A stretch of 55,899 nt of DNA from Thermoguttaceae bacterium (GTDB lineage Bacteria; Planctomycetota; Planctomycetia; Pirellulales; Thermoguttaceae): the NCBI GenBank assembly GCA_029975295.1, contig JARKPK010000118.1:1-55899 (forward strand), written 5' to 3'. Made by a program: the position numbers and the translations under genes. The first letter of the stretch is position 1; each line of letters opens with the position of its first letter. Below, piece by piece: positions 40,102-49,165 of this stretch. The notes beneath the pieces were generated by a model that ran no database searches, was not told where the DNA came from, and saw only the letters and a list, made by a program, of their open reading frames with translations.

Positions 40102-42438
40102 GTGAACCCCGTGCATCTCGAGCGGCTGCTTCAGATCAATTTGGCGACCACTGCGGTGCTCAGCTCGCTGCTATTCGGCATGGGCGAGCGGAGCCTCGCT
40201 GCGCCGTTGATGCTGGGCGCGGCCACGACGCTCTCGGTGTGGTTGACCGACATCAAGGGCGTGTTCCGCCTGAACCGTTCGCTGGCCGGTCTCGGCGCAC
40301 TGGTCGCATTGGTTTTGGCGTTTTGGCGAACGCGGGGACTGTCGGGCGAGATGCTTCTTTGGAACATCGCGCATCTTCTGGTCGTGTTGCAGATCATCAT
40401 GTTCTTCCAAAAGAAGGACGACCGCACCTACGGACAATTGGCCATGCTCAGCTTGCTGCTGGCGATGGTGGCCACGCTTTTCAACCAAAGCATGGTGTTC
40501 GGCGCTCTGCTGGTGATTTATGCGCTGGCGGGGCTTTCGTCGATGGTTTTGCTGTTCTTAGTCAAGCAGCACCGCGAGTTCCTTCCGACTGATTCCGAGG
40601 CAGACGGCCGCGGCGCGTCCTCCCCGTTCGCCGCGGCGCGTTTTCGTCCGTCGCTGGCCGGTTCGCCCCGTTCGGCCATTCAATTCGATCTGATCCGCTG
40701 TTTGTGCTCGATGGCGGTGTTCACGCTGTTCTTCAGCGCGTTGGTGTTCTCCGCCACTCCGCGGATCGGCTACGGGGCTTGGCGCGGGGCGGGCGGGAAG
40801 ATGCGATCGCTGGTCGGCTTTAGCGACACGGTGATATTGGGCGAAATGGGCGACATGCTGGAGAATTCCGAAGTTGTGCTGCAACTGGCGTTGCTCGACG
40901 CCGCGACCCGAGAAACCCGCCGCGTTGAACCGCAAGTGTACCTGCGCGGCGCCGTGCTCAGCCGCTACGATCGGGGCCGCTGGTGGGCATGGACGAGCGG
41001 CTGGGGCGATATGAATCCGGCGCCGCCGCTTCCGTCCAGTTTCCTATTCGAGCCGAAAGTGATCCAGCGGATCGTGATCGAGCCGCTCGATCGAAGCGAG
41101 CTTTTCTGCGTTTGGCCGTTCTCTCTGCTGGAGGAAACCAGCGACATCACCTTCGACCCTCGGACCCAGCGGTTGCTGCGGAATGAAGAGGCGCGCGGCT
41201 ACCGCTTCGAGTACGAACTGGGCACCTCCGCCTTCGACCAGGGGCGGCAATCGGTATGGGCGCCGTGCAACGATCTTTCGCCCGATGGGCGGGCCGAGCG
41301 TCGGTTGCTGCATCACCCTCCCCTGCCCCGCCTGAAGGCGTTGGCCGAGCAATGGATTGCCGAAGCCGACCTGCGCGACGACGACCGGGCCGGCCGGGCC
41401 CGCCTGCTCGAATCGCGGCTGCGCGACTCGGGGCTGTTCAGCTACAGCCTTCAGGGGCAGCAGCGGAACCCGCAGCTCGATCCGATCGAGGATTTCGTCA
41501 GCGAACACCGGGTCGGCCACTGCGAGTATTTCGCCACGGCGCTGGCGCTGATGTTGCGCAGCCAGGGGATACCCTGTCGTGTGGTTGTCGGCTACTGTTC
41601 CGACGAATGGAACGAGTTCGGCAAACGGTTCGTGGTGCGGCAATTGCACGCGCACTCTTGGGTCGAAGCTCGCATTCCGCCCGAACAGCTTCCGCCCGAG
41701 CTGATCCGCGGGCCCGACCACTGGCAATGGGCCAACGGCGCTTGGCTGCGGCTCGATCCCACGCCGGCCGCCGGCGAAACGGGAAGCTCGGCCGACGGGT
41801 TCTGGGCCCGTTGGAACCGCTGGCAAGACTGGTGGTCGAGCTACGTTCTCGACATGGACCGACGGCAGCAGTACGAATCGATTTACGAACCGGTCCGCAC
41901 CGCCTTGGAGCGTTGGTGGTCGGCTCTGACCGATCTCGACCAGTGGAAGGCGCGCGTGCTGCGAGCCATCGAGGCCTTTCGAGCGGCAACCTGGCCCGCC
42001 CGCATCGCCTCGGCAACGGTTTTCGTGCTGATCACCGTCGGATCGATCTGGCTGGTTGCCGGGCTTTGGAAACGATGGATCGGCCGGCGTCGTTTCCAGC
42101 CCCACGGATCGGCCGGAGCGGTCCGGACCTCGGCCGTCGCCTTCTTCGCCCGCTGCGAACGAACGCTTCGCAAGGCCCGTTGCCTGCGCAGTTCGGCGCA
42201 AACGCAGCGCGAGTTCGCCGCCGACGCCGCCGAGGAACTGATCCGCCGCGGCGCGGCCGCCGAGGTTCGTCCCCAGCTTTCCCTCATCGCCGAGGCGTTC
42301 TACCGCGTCAGATTCGGTCGACGCCCCCTAGACGCTGCCGAGCTTCACGCGGTAGAACTAGCCCTTGAGGCAGTCGAAGCCGAGGTGCATGCCGTAAAAC
42401 GAGCCCGCCGAGGCTCGCCTCCGGCCGTTTCGGCCTGA
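40102..42438 (+). CDS. Transglutaminase-like membrane protein (TgpA/DUF3488 family)
   Basis: This is a multi-pass protein of about 778 residues. About five to seven helices occupy residues 10-240. A periplasmic/extracytoplasmic transglutaminase-like domain follows at about 440-560, with predicted Cys in GHCEYFATALALML, His in HAHSWVEARI and Asp in WLRLDPTP. A membrane segment is at about 635-655, and a C-terminal DUF4129-like region reaches 778. The N-terminus is uncertain: GTG 40102 or GTG 40111 places translation just before LERLLQINLATTAVL, as in relatives. The frame is open upstream to 39934, and an ATG overlapping the DUF58 stop is in a different frame. It follows DUF58 directly, the usual partner. 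Confidence 0.82.
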   Translation: MNPVHLERLLQINLATTAVLSSLLFGMGERSLAAPLMLGAATTLSVWLTDIKGVFRLNRSLAGLGALVALVLAFWRTRGLSGEMLLWNIAHLLVVLQIIMFFQKKDDRTYGQLAMLSLLLAMVATLFNQSMVFGALLVIYALAGLSSMVLLFLVKQHREFLPTDSEADGRGASSPFAAARFRPSLAGSPRSAIQFDLIRCLCSMAVFTLFFSALVFSATPRIGYGAWRGAGGKMRSLVGFSDTVILGEMGDMLENSEVVLQLALLDAATRETRRVEPQVYLRGAVLSRYDRGRWWAWTSGWGDMNPAPPLPSSFLFEPKVIQRIVIEPLDRSELFCVWPFSLLEETSDITFDPRTQRLLRNEEARGYRFEYELGTSAFDQGRQSVWAPCNDLSPDGRAERRLLHHPPLPRLKALAEQWIAEADLRDDDRAGRARLLESRLRDSGLFSYSLQGQQRNPQLDPIEDFVSEHRVGHCEYFATALALMLRSQGIPCRVVVGYCSDEWNEFGKRFVVRQLHAHSWVEARIPPEQLPPELIRGPDHWQWANGAWLRLDPTPAAGETGSSADGFWARWNRWQDWWSSYVLDMDRRQQYESIYEPVRTALERWWSALTDLDQWKARVLRAIEAFRAATWPARIASATVFVLITVGSIWLVAGLWKRWIGRRRFQPHGSAGAVRTSAVAFFARCERTLRKARCLRSSAQTQREFAADAAEELIRRGAAAEVRPQLSLIAEAFYRVRFGRRPLDAAELHAVELALEAVEAEVHAVKRARRGSPPAVSA

Positions 42439-42621
42439 CGCCTCGGCCCTTGGCTTTCGCAGCCGCGGCGATGTTCTTCGAGGTCGTTGCCGCTCCCAGC
42501 CGGCGGCAGGCGAGGTCGTCCGCCGGAACGGATCGGCCGGCGGCGTCCGTTGCCGAGGTTGCGGCGTCGGCGGGCGGAAGCGTCTCACACACCATCAGAA
42601 TACTGAGCGAGAACACGGACG

Positions 42622-43656
42622 ATGAAAATCGGTTTGGTCGGCTATCAGGGCTCGGGCAAGAGCACGCTTTTTCACTGGCTGACCGGCGTCGCGCCCGACC
42701 CGGCCTCCGCCCATTCGGGCCAATCGGCCATGGCGCCGATTCCCGACGACCGCATCGCCAAGCTCTGCGAGATCTATCATCCCAAGAAGGTCACGCAGGC
42801 GGCGTTGGAGATCGTCGACACGCCGGGCCTCAGCCGCACGCACGAAGGCAACGCGCAACGGCTGGCACTGATTCGCGAGGCCGGCTGTTTGGTGTTCGTC
42901 GTCCCCGGGTTCGACCGCGATGATCCCCTGGCCGACATGCGCGGATTCGACGAAGACCTGATTCTGGCCGACATGGAGATCGTTTCCGGCCGAATCGCGC
43001 GGATCGAGGAGTCGCTCAAAAAGCCCATCGCCCGCGCCGAACGCGAACCTCTCGAGCACGAACTGAAAACGCTTCGATTGGTGCTTGCGGCAATGGAGTC
43101 GGGCAAGCCGCTCCGTGAAGCGGAGATGACCGACGAGCAGCGAAAAGCGACGCGAGCCTTTCGCCTCTTCTCCGAAAAGCCTCGGCTGGTGATCGTCAAC
43201 ACGGCCGACGACGAACAACAACCCGAGCGGTTCACGGCCGCATCGACCCCCGAGCAGCCCGTGCTGGCGGTGCCCGTCGGGTTGGAATTGGAGTTGTCCA
43301 AGCTTTCGCCTGAAGAGCGGGCCGAGTTCCAGCGTGAGATGGGCGTCGGAGGGGCCGACCGCGACCAGTTGATCCGCACCCTGCTCGATGCGTCGAACCA
43401 GATCACGTTCTTCACCGCGGGCGAGAAGGAAGTCCGCACCTGGCTGCTCCGCCGCGGCGGGACGGCCCTGGAAGCGGCCGACGGCATCCACAGCGATTTG
43501 GCCCGCGGCTTCATCCGCGCCGAAGTGATCTGCGCTGCCGATCTGATTCGGCTGGGCAGCGAGCGCGAGGTGAAGGCGCACCATCTGGTCCGCCAAGAGC
43601 CGAAAGACTACGTCGTCCGCGACGACGATATCCTGCTGATTCGTTTCAGCGTGTGA
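42622..43656 (+). CDS. YchF-like GTPase with DUF933/TGS-type C-terminus
   Basis: This is a 344-residue P-loop GTPase of the Obg/YchF type. The Walker A motif is GYQGSGKST at residues 7-15, the DTPG motif is VDTPGLSRT at about 66-74, and a coiled insertion is at about 115-180. The C-terminal domain at about 255-344 (FTAGEKEVRTWLLRRGGTALEAADGIHSDLARGFIRAEV ... EPKDYVVRDDDILLIRF) is the DUF933 domain. The base-specificity motif is not NKxD: the corresponding loop reads VNTADDEQ, and YchF itself has an altered motif here. The Walker A lacks the NVGKS of YchF, so it is a divergent paralog. Translation factor or stress roles are inference. Confidence 0.85.
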   Translation: MKIGLVGYQGSGKSTLFHWLTGVAPDPASAHSGQSAMAPIPDDRIAKLCEIYHPKKVTQAALEIVDTPGLSRTHEGNAQRLALIREAGCLVFVVPGFDRDDPLADMRGFDEDLILADMEIVSGRIARIEESLKKPIARAEREPLEHELKTLRLVLAAMESGKPLREAEMTDEQRKATRAFRLFSEKPRLVIVNTADDEQQPERFTAASTPEQPVLAVPVGLELELSKLSPEERAEFQREMGVGGADRDQLIRTLLDASNQITFFTAGEKEVRTWLLRRGGTALEAADGIHSDLARGFIRAEVICAADLIRLGSEREVKAHHLVRQEPKDYVVRDDDILLIRFSV

Positions 43657-43807
43657 CCGCCGGCTGGAGGGGCCCTGCGTACGCCGCGCCCGGCTGCTTC
43701 GAAACGGCGATTGCGCAAGCCGACCGCGGCGTCCGACGAACGGCCCTCGGCGGACGACCAACGGGCAACGCGGCCGAGCCGTCAACGAGCCGTTGGGAAC
43801 ACAAAAC

Positions 43808-44440
43808 ATGAGACGCTTCGCCTTCGCGCTGTTGGCTTTCGCGGCCGCACTATGCTTTGGGGCTGATCGGGAGGCCGGCAACGACGGCCCGTCTCTCCTC
43901 GCCGTCGGCAAGGCGTACTCCATCCACGCGTTCAACGGCGCTGTCCAGGAGGACTCTTGGCGCTCGCGCGTTGTCCGGCCGGGAATCGTCGTCTTTCACA
44001 CAAACACGCGAACCGGACAATCCACCTGGATGGTGCGCACGGGAACATACGAAATTCCCACGAGAAGGATTTCGTATTCCGTCTCTCGCTTGCTGGGGCT
44101 GCTTCAAACCGATTCGCACATCGCTGTGGCGACCTACTCGGCCGGCAGGGTTTTCGATCAACCGCCGAGAGTTCCGCCCCCGGAGATCGGAAGCTACCGT
44201 CTCGCCGTATTTGAAAAGGAATCGGGGAAGAAGCAGTTCGAGATTGAGATCGTGCCCGCCCTCGGTCGCCCGGAAGAAGTGCCCGACGAAACCGTGGAAT
44301 TGGGCGTGATCGAAAGAACAAGTGACGGGTTCGCCGTGCTCGGCGCAACCTTTCTGATTCTCAATGATGGCAGCATCAAGCCGCAGGGCGCCCAACAGCC
44401 GGCGGCGAACGCCCGCCGAGAGGCTGCCGCGGAGAAGTGA
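43808..44440 (+). CDS. Secreted protein of unknown function
   Basis: This 210-residue protein has a signal peptide (FAFALLAFAAALCFGADREA). The mature region is mostly beta-strand by eye, with SIHAFNGAVQEDSWRSRVVRPGIVVFHTNTRTG, YSVSRLLGLLQTDSHIAVATYSAGRVFD and YRLAVFEKESGKKQFEIEIVPALGRP, ending in a low-complexity Gln/Ala tail. No domain is recognised. ATG 43808 fits the signal peptide better than the TTG at 43793. It is convergent with the glycosyltransferase gene at 44494. Confidence 0.68.
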   Translation: MRRFAFALLAFAAALCFGADREAGNDGPSLLAVGKAYSIHAFNGAVQEDSWRSRVVRPGIVVFHTNTRTGQSTWMVRTGTYEIPTRRISYSVSRLLGLLQTDSHIAVATYSAGRVFDQPPRVPPPEIGSYRLAVFEKESGKKQFEIEIVPALGRPEEVPDETVELGVIERTSDGFAVLGATFLILNDGSIKPQGAQQPAANARREAAAEK

Positions 44441-44449
44441 CGCTCTGGT

Positions 44450-44470
44450 CGGAATAGCGGCGTAATTCCG
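44450..44470. terminator. Short hairpin between convergent genes
   Basis: CGGAAT (44450-44455) pairs with ATTCCG (44465-44470) in the 53-base gap between the secreted-protein gene (+) and the glycosyltransferase gene (-). The stem is only six bases and no T run follows. Confidence 0.25.
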
Positions 44471-44493
44471 TGCGGCGACGAAACATCGCCTGC

Positions 44494-45288
44494 TCAAGCG
44501 GCGCGGCGGCGCGGCGTTCCGCCCCATTTCCACAGCCAGCGCAGGTACGACTTGAGATGCAGGCGGGCATCGTGGGAGAACAGCTTGCGACTCGCCCGTT
44601 GCTCCAAATGATAGCAATAGGTCGCGCCGTGATACATCACCGACCATCCGGCCAAGGCGGTTCGGTGGCAGATGTCCACATCTTCGAAGTATTTGACGAA
44701 CCCCTCATCGAACGGTCCCACCTGCTCCAACGTCTCTCGGCGGAACATCAAGAAGCAACCCGAAAGCCAATCGCATGCGAAGGTGTCGGTAGGCGCGCGG
44801 TCGGCATAGAGGTAGTCGGAAATTGTCCGCCGCATCAAGGGGGCCAAGCCCAAGCGGCGCGCCGCGATGATCGACAGGGTTTGGTGCCGCCGCGCCGACG
44901 GGGCATGCGAACCGTCCGCGTGCAGCAGCCGGCAGCCCGCCAAACCGCAGCCGGGGTGCGCATCCATAAAATCAACCATCCGCGACAGGCATTGCGCCGG
45001 CGGATCGAAATACATGTCGGTGTTCAACAGCAACAGGTAGTCGCTGCGCGAGTGCTCGATCACGCGATTGAGGTTGGCCGAGTAGTGCAGCCGGCGGCGA
45101 TTGCGAACGACGCGCGCGTCGGGAAACAGCGGCAACCACTGCTCCGCGCCGTCGGCCGAAGCGTTGTCGACGAGCAACAGCCTTGCCCGATGGCCCTCGC
45201 AGGAAGCAGCCATGCTCGTCAGCAACGGCGGCATGAAATGCCGTTCGTGCGTGTAGATCACGCCGATTTCCAGTCGCGGCTCTGCCAT
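44494..45288 (-). CDS. Family 2 glycosyltransferase
   Basis: This 264-residue GT2 enzyme is of the rhamnosyltransferase/WcaA type. It starts with LEIGVIYTHERHFMPPLL, followed by the sugar-nucleotide motif LLLVDNASADGAE at about 38 and the metal-binding region LLLLNTDMYFDPP at about 84-96. The acceptor side has GPFDEGFVKYFEDVDICHRTALAGWSVMYHGATYCYHL at about 190-225. It is encoded 96 bases after the WecA-type transferase on the same strand, and the two probably form an operon for glycan initiation and extension. The sugar donor cannot be predicted. Confidence 0.88.
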   Translation of the reverse strand: MAEPRLEIGVIYTHERHFMPPLLTSMAASCEGHRARLLLVDNASADGAEQWLPLFPDARVVRNRRRLHYSANLNRVIEHSRSDYLLLLNTDMYFDPPAQCLSRMVDFMDAHPGCGLAGCRLLHADGSHAPSARRHQTLSIIAARRLGLAPLMRRTISDYLYADRAPTDTFACDWLSGCFLMFRRETLEQVGPFDEGFVKYFEDVDICHRTALAGWSVMYHGATYCYHLEQRASRKLFSHDARLHLKSYLRWLWKWGGTPRRRAA

Positions 45289-45384
45289 GGCGTCGATCGA
45301 TCCTCGAATCTGTTTCTCACCTGCTTTGCGATGCGGGCGGCAGAAGTCAATCGCCGCGCCGCAACCGCTTGCCCGCCGCGGCGC

Positions 45385-47082
45385 TCAGGCGGCTTTTTGT
45401 GCATGAACTTCGCTCGTAGCCGCCGGCAGCGGAAGAACCGTCTCGGCCGCGAATGGCCCCAAGGCGTCCCAGGCGAAAGCGCCCAACGCCGCGCCGATGA
45501 GCTGTCCGAATTCGCGCGCGGGCATCTCCGCCGGCGAGCCTTCCAATGTTATTTCGCAACGGCCCTCCGTGCGGCCGTCGATGCAGAACTCCCCACTCCA
45601 AGCCGGCGAAGCCCGGCGACCGTCCGGCGACGACCAACTCAAGTGCGTCCAGCCGTTCGTCCTGCGGATGTTGCATTCGACCCGGAAGACCCCTTGTGCG
45701 ATCAATCGGTCGAGGAGCCGCGCGAAGCCCTCTTGCCAGCGGTCGGCGGTCGGCTCCGCGCGCAAGGCCGATTCGCCCGCGGCGGCCATCGTCTCGGGGG
45801 AAGCCGTCCGCGACGATTCTCCCTCGCCCGTTGCCTGCCAACGCGAGGCCAGCGCGGCCGCCTGCGTAAAACGGACATCGACTTCAGCCGCCCCCGCGGC
45901 GGCCATCGACAAATGCGCTTCGTGCGCGGCAACTGAAACTCGGTCGATCGCCGGCGTCGCACTGCCGCGGCCTGCGGCCATCAGCGACGCCGCCCGGGGC
46001 ATCGAGCCGAATCGTCGGCTGACCCAGCCCAGCACGAGCGTCAGTTCGTGGTGGCCGAACAAACGCAAACGAACCACCAACACCAGCAGGGTCAGGGCGG
46101 TGATCCAAGCCACGGATTCGTTGCGGAAGATCGTCGCTGCCGTGGCGGCGCCGCCGGTCAGCAGGCAAAGCGACCCGAGCAGGCAGAGCACTTGCCAGGG
46201 GGTCATTCCGCGGTCGAGCAATCGGTGGTGGATGTGTTCGCGGTCGGCGGCGGCAAAGCTTCGCCCGCTCAGCTTCCGACGGACAACGGCCAGCAGCGTG
46301 TCGAGAAACGGCAACGACATGATCACCGCCGGAATGGTGATCGCCAGCGTGGTCGAGGTTTTCAGCGCGCCTTGCAATCCGAGAACGCCAAGAGCGAGCC
46401 CGATGACCATGCTGCCCGAATCGCCCAAAAAGATCCTCGCCGGCGGCATGTTGTGCAACAAGAATCCGCCCAAGGCTGCCGCCAAAACCAAGCCCATGAC
46501 AGAGACATGATCGTGGCCCAGACTATGTGCGACAATCGCAATCATGGCCGCCGTCAATGCACCGACCAGCGACGCCAGGCCGTCCATCCCATCAAGCAAG
46601 TTCAACGAGTTGATGCATCCGAGCAACCAGAAAATCGTTAGCGGAACCCCCATCCAGCCCAGATAGACGGGCACCCCGACGATGGTGACCTTCTCGATCC
46701 AATAGCCGAACACGATCAGCGGCATGACCGCGGCGATTTGCAGCACCAGCTTCGCGCGCGAGCTTAGCGGCCGGAAGTCGTCAATCGCGCCGCAGAAGCA
46801 AACAATGCCCGCGGCAACGGTCAACAGCAAAGCCAGTTCCGTGTAATGCTCATCAACGCCGAAGCGGTCGAGCCCCGCCGCCCCGATTCCCAACACCAAG
46901 GCCAGATAGACGGCTACGCCGCCCCACCGCGGCGTTGGTGCGGCATGCCGCTTGCGGCGGCCGTCGGGCCGATCGACCGCCCCAAAGCGCAAGGCGGCTC
47001 GGCGCACGACGAACGTCAATCCGGCGGCTGCCGCGAAGGTCATGGCGAAGATAGCGACCAACCAGTTCATTCCGCCGTCCAT
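45385..47082 (-). CDS. WecA/TagO-type phospho-sugar transferase with soluble C-terminal extension
   Basis: This enzyme moves a HexNAc-1-phosphate from a UDP-sugar onto undecaprenyl phosphate, starting a surface glycan. About ten membrane helices fill residues 5-340. Family motifs are seen: DRPDGRRKRHAAPTPRWGG (about 38), GAIDDFRPLS (about 98), NSLNLLDGMDGLA (about 158), FLGDSGSMVIG (about 217) and the HIHHRLLDRG signature near 284. The extension of about 200 residues after the last helix (about 365-565) is not part of the family. It includes a helical Ala-rich part and a beta-rich segment with VECNIRRTNGWTHLSWSSPDGRR. ATG 47082 is kept; ATG 47070 is possible. It is divergent from the GT4 gene. 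Confidence 0.9.
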   Translation of the reverse strand: MDGGMNWLVAIFAMTFAAAAGLTFVVRRAALRFGAVDRPDGRRKRHAAPTPRWGGVAVYLALVLGIGAAGLDRFGVDEHYTELALLLTVAAGIVCFCGAIDDFRPLSSRAKLVLQIAAVMPLIVFGYWIEKVTIVGVPVYLGWMGVPLTIFWLLGCINSLNLLDGMDGLASLVGALTAAMIAIVAHSLGHDHVSVMGLVLAAALGGFLLHNMPPARIFLGDSGSMVIGLALGVLGLQGALKTSTTLAITIPAVIMSLPFLDTLLAVVRRKLSGRSFAAADREHIHHRLLDRGMTPWQVLCLLGSLCLLTGGAATAATIFRNESVAWITALTLLVLVVRLRLFGHHELTLVLGWVSRRFGSMPRAASLMAAGRGSATPAIDRVSVAAHEAHLSMAAAGAAEVDVRFTQAAALASRWQATGEGESSRTASPETMAAAGESALRAEPTADRWQEGFARLLDRLIAQGVFRVECNIRRTNGWTHLSWSSPDGRRASPAWSGEFCIDGRTEGRCEITLEGSPAEMPAREFGQLIGAALGAFAWDALGPFAAETVLPLPAATSEVHAQKAA

Positions 47083-47602
47083 TGCGGGAGTTGGTTCATT
47101 TCGGCGATCCGATCCTGGATCACTGCTTCCATGCGGCCGACGGCCGGCGCCCTGCGGGCGCAGGTCAACCCTCGAAACATCGCCAGATCAACCGGCGTTC
47201 GGCTCTTCCGTTCTCCGCCCTTTGGCTCGGAGCGTTCCCGCCACCTCGTTCGGCGGATGGTCGCTGCCAAGCGTGCGCGGTTGTTTCCTCACGAGCCGGC
47301 ACTTGGCGGCGGCACGTCCGCATCAAGCGACACCACGGCCAACACACCGCAAAAGACAGAAAACGCAACCGCTTTGGCATCAATCAGTTCGAACGTGAAA
47401 AACTTGTCTGGTCGGCCTTGGAACCTCGTTCAGCCCGGTGCATGAAACATCCGCGCCGAGAACTGATCTTAACTCGAAAGGCACGAATAGGTTATAAGTG
47501 TCGTTCGCAGCGAGGCGCCTTTTGGCGGCCGCGACTGCCAACCGGGTGAATCCTGGTGCCCGCGCAAAACCACGTTCGACCGGCCAAGCGGTTACTTACC
47601 CG
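47083..47602. other. Divergent promoter region of the glycan locus
   Basis: About 520 bases separate the WecA-type gene (-) from the GT4 gene (+). There is no coding-like frame and no confident promoter hexamer pair. It should hold both promoters of the glycan arms. Confidence 0.5.
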
Positions 47603-49027
47603 ATGAGCGACGCTAACGCAAGATCATTCGCTGCCGATTGCCGCTCCTCGGCCACCCGTCGCGCCCATCGGCCCGACGAGCCGCCGCTGGTGGCCATCGT
47701 CAGCAAGGCCGATCGTCACGGCGGCGGCGCGAGCCTCGTGGCCGAAGACTTGGCGGATCTGCTCAATCGGCATGGTCATCGGGCGGAACACTGGCTGCTG
47801 AACTCCGCAACCGCGCCGCGCGACTTCCAGCGCATCATCGGCGGTCGGCTCGGCAGCCGAATCATACGCCGCTTTCATTGGTTCACCCGGCAGTTCGGCC
47901 TGCCCGACGTCGCGCCTGTGGAGTTCCTCTTTCTCCGAAAACATCTGCATCGTTTCGCAGTTGTTCATTTTCACGATTGTTCCAGCGCCATCGCCAATCA
48001 CACCGTTCGTTGGACAGCCCGCCGCCGCCCGACCGCTTGGACGTTTCACGACTGCTCGCCCTTTACGGCCGGGTGCCTCTATCCGATGGACTGCCGCGCC
48101 TTCCAACGACGTTGCGGCCGCTGTCCACAGCTCGATCGCTGGCCGCTGGGCGGGCGATTGCGATTCGACTTCACCGGCGGGCTGCAAGCCGTGAAGCGGC
48201 GCACGGCGGCCGAAGGGCGGTTCGTCGCTCTGGCCCCCTCGCATTGGATGGCCGAACAGGCCGTTCTTTCGGGCATGTTTGCCGCGCCACCCCGCGTTGT
48301 GCCCAATTTTGTCGATGTCCGGCGATTCCGTCCCCGCGATCGAGCGAAGTTGCGGGCCGAGTTGGGGTTGGCGTCCGATCGCCCCTGGGTGCTTGTGACG
48401 GCCGGTTCGTTGGCCGATCCGCGCAAGGGCGTTGCCGACGCGATCAGCGCGGTTGCCCGCTGCGGTCGCCCCCCGGGCATCATCTTGGTCGGCCGCCCCG
48501 ATCCGCAGACGGCGAGCTTGGCGGCGGGAATCGAAACGCGCATTACCGGGTTCGTCGCCTCGGCCGACGAGTTGGCCCAATGGTACGCCGCGGCCGATTG
48601 TTTGCTTTTCCCTTCCCGGGCCGACAACTTGCCCTGCACCATTCTCGAAGCCATGGCCTGCGGAACACCCACCATCGGATACGCCGTAGGAGGCGTGCCC
48701 GACTTGATCGAAACGGAGCGGCATGGGCGGCTGGTGCCCTGCCGCGACACCGCTGCGTTGGCAACAGCCTTGGCCGAGGCAATCGACCATCCCGAATCGC
48801 TTCGCCGCTGGGGCGAAGCGGCGCGCCGCCGGGCAGAGTCGGAGTTCAGCGAGGAACGCTTCCTGAGCAATCATCTGGCGGTCTACCGTGAACTTTCGCC
48901 CGCAGCATTCAGTGGCGAAATCGCTCACACCAACGCACCCGGGCCCTCGGCGGCTTTTTGTCGCTCACACGGCGGGCGTTGCAGCGCGGCCGACGGCCAG
49001 GAAACACGACGGGCTCGGAGCACTTGA
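47603..49027 (+). CDS. Family 4 glycosyltransferase
   Basis: This 474-residue GT4 enzyme has a GT-B fold. The N-terminal domain has VAIVSKADRHGGGASLVAEDLADLLNRHGHRAEHWLL and TFHDCSPFTAGCLYPMDCRAFQRRCGRCPQL, a cysteine-containing insert typical of WcaC/exopolysaccharide GT4 proteins. The donor domain has VLVTAGSLADPRKGVADAI, SRADNLPCTILEAMACGTPTIGY (E-x7-E type) and VGGVPDLIE. It begins the plus-strand arm of the glycan locus, and ATG 47603 is the first Met before conserved sequence. The C-terminal 40 residues are not conserved-looking and may be an Arg/Ser-rich tail. Confidence 0.88.
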   Translation: MSDANARSFAADCRSSATRRAHRPDEPPLVAIVSKADRHGGGASLVAEDLADLLNRHGHRAEHWLLNSATAPRDFQRIIGGRLGSRIIRRFHWFTRQFGLPDVAPVEFLFLRKHLHRFAVVHFHDCSSAIANHTVRWTARRRPTAWTFHDCSPFTAGCLYPMDCRAFQRRCGRCPQLDRWPLGGRLRFDFTGGLQAVKRRTAAEGRFVALAPSHWMAEQAVLSGMFAAPPRVVPNFVDVRRFRPRDRAKLRAELGLASDRPWVLVTAGSLADPRKGVADAISAVARCGRPPGIILVGRPDPQTASLAAGIETRITGFVASADELAQWYAAADCLLFPSRADNLPCTILEAMACGTPTIGYAVGGVPDLIETERHGRLVPCRDTAALATALAEAIDHPESLRRWGEAARRRAESEFSEERFLSNHLAVYRELSPAAFSGEIAHTNAPGPSAAFCRSHGGRCSAADGQETRRARST

Positions 49028-49165
49028 AACCGCCGATGCAATTTGTTTCGCCGATGGAGAAGAGTTTGGAACATCCTTCTGAGTCCACAGGTCCAACCGC
49101 TGCCGGATCACGATGAACAACACAACAGCGCATTTCTGAAATCGATCGCCCCCTTTCACAGCGTC

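Noticed and set aside
39986-40105. ATG overlapping the DUF58 stop as the start of the transglutaminase gene
   Set aside because: It is in a different frame and the reading frame stops at 40105.
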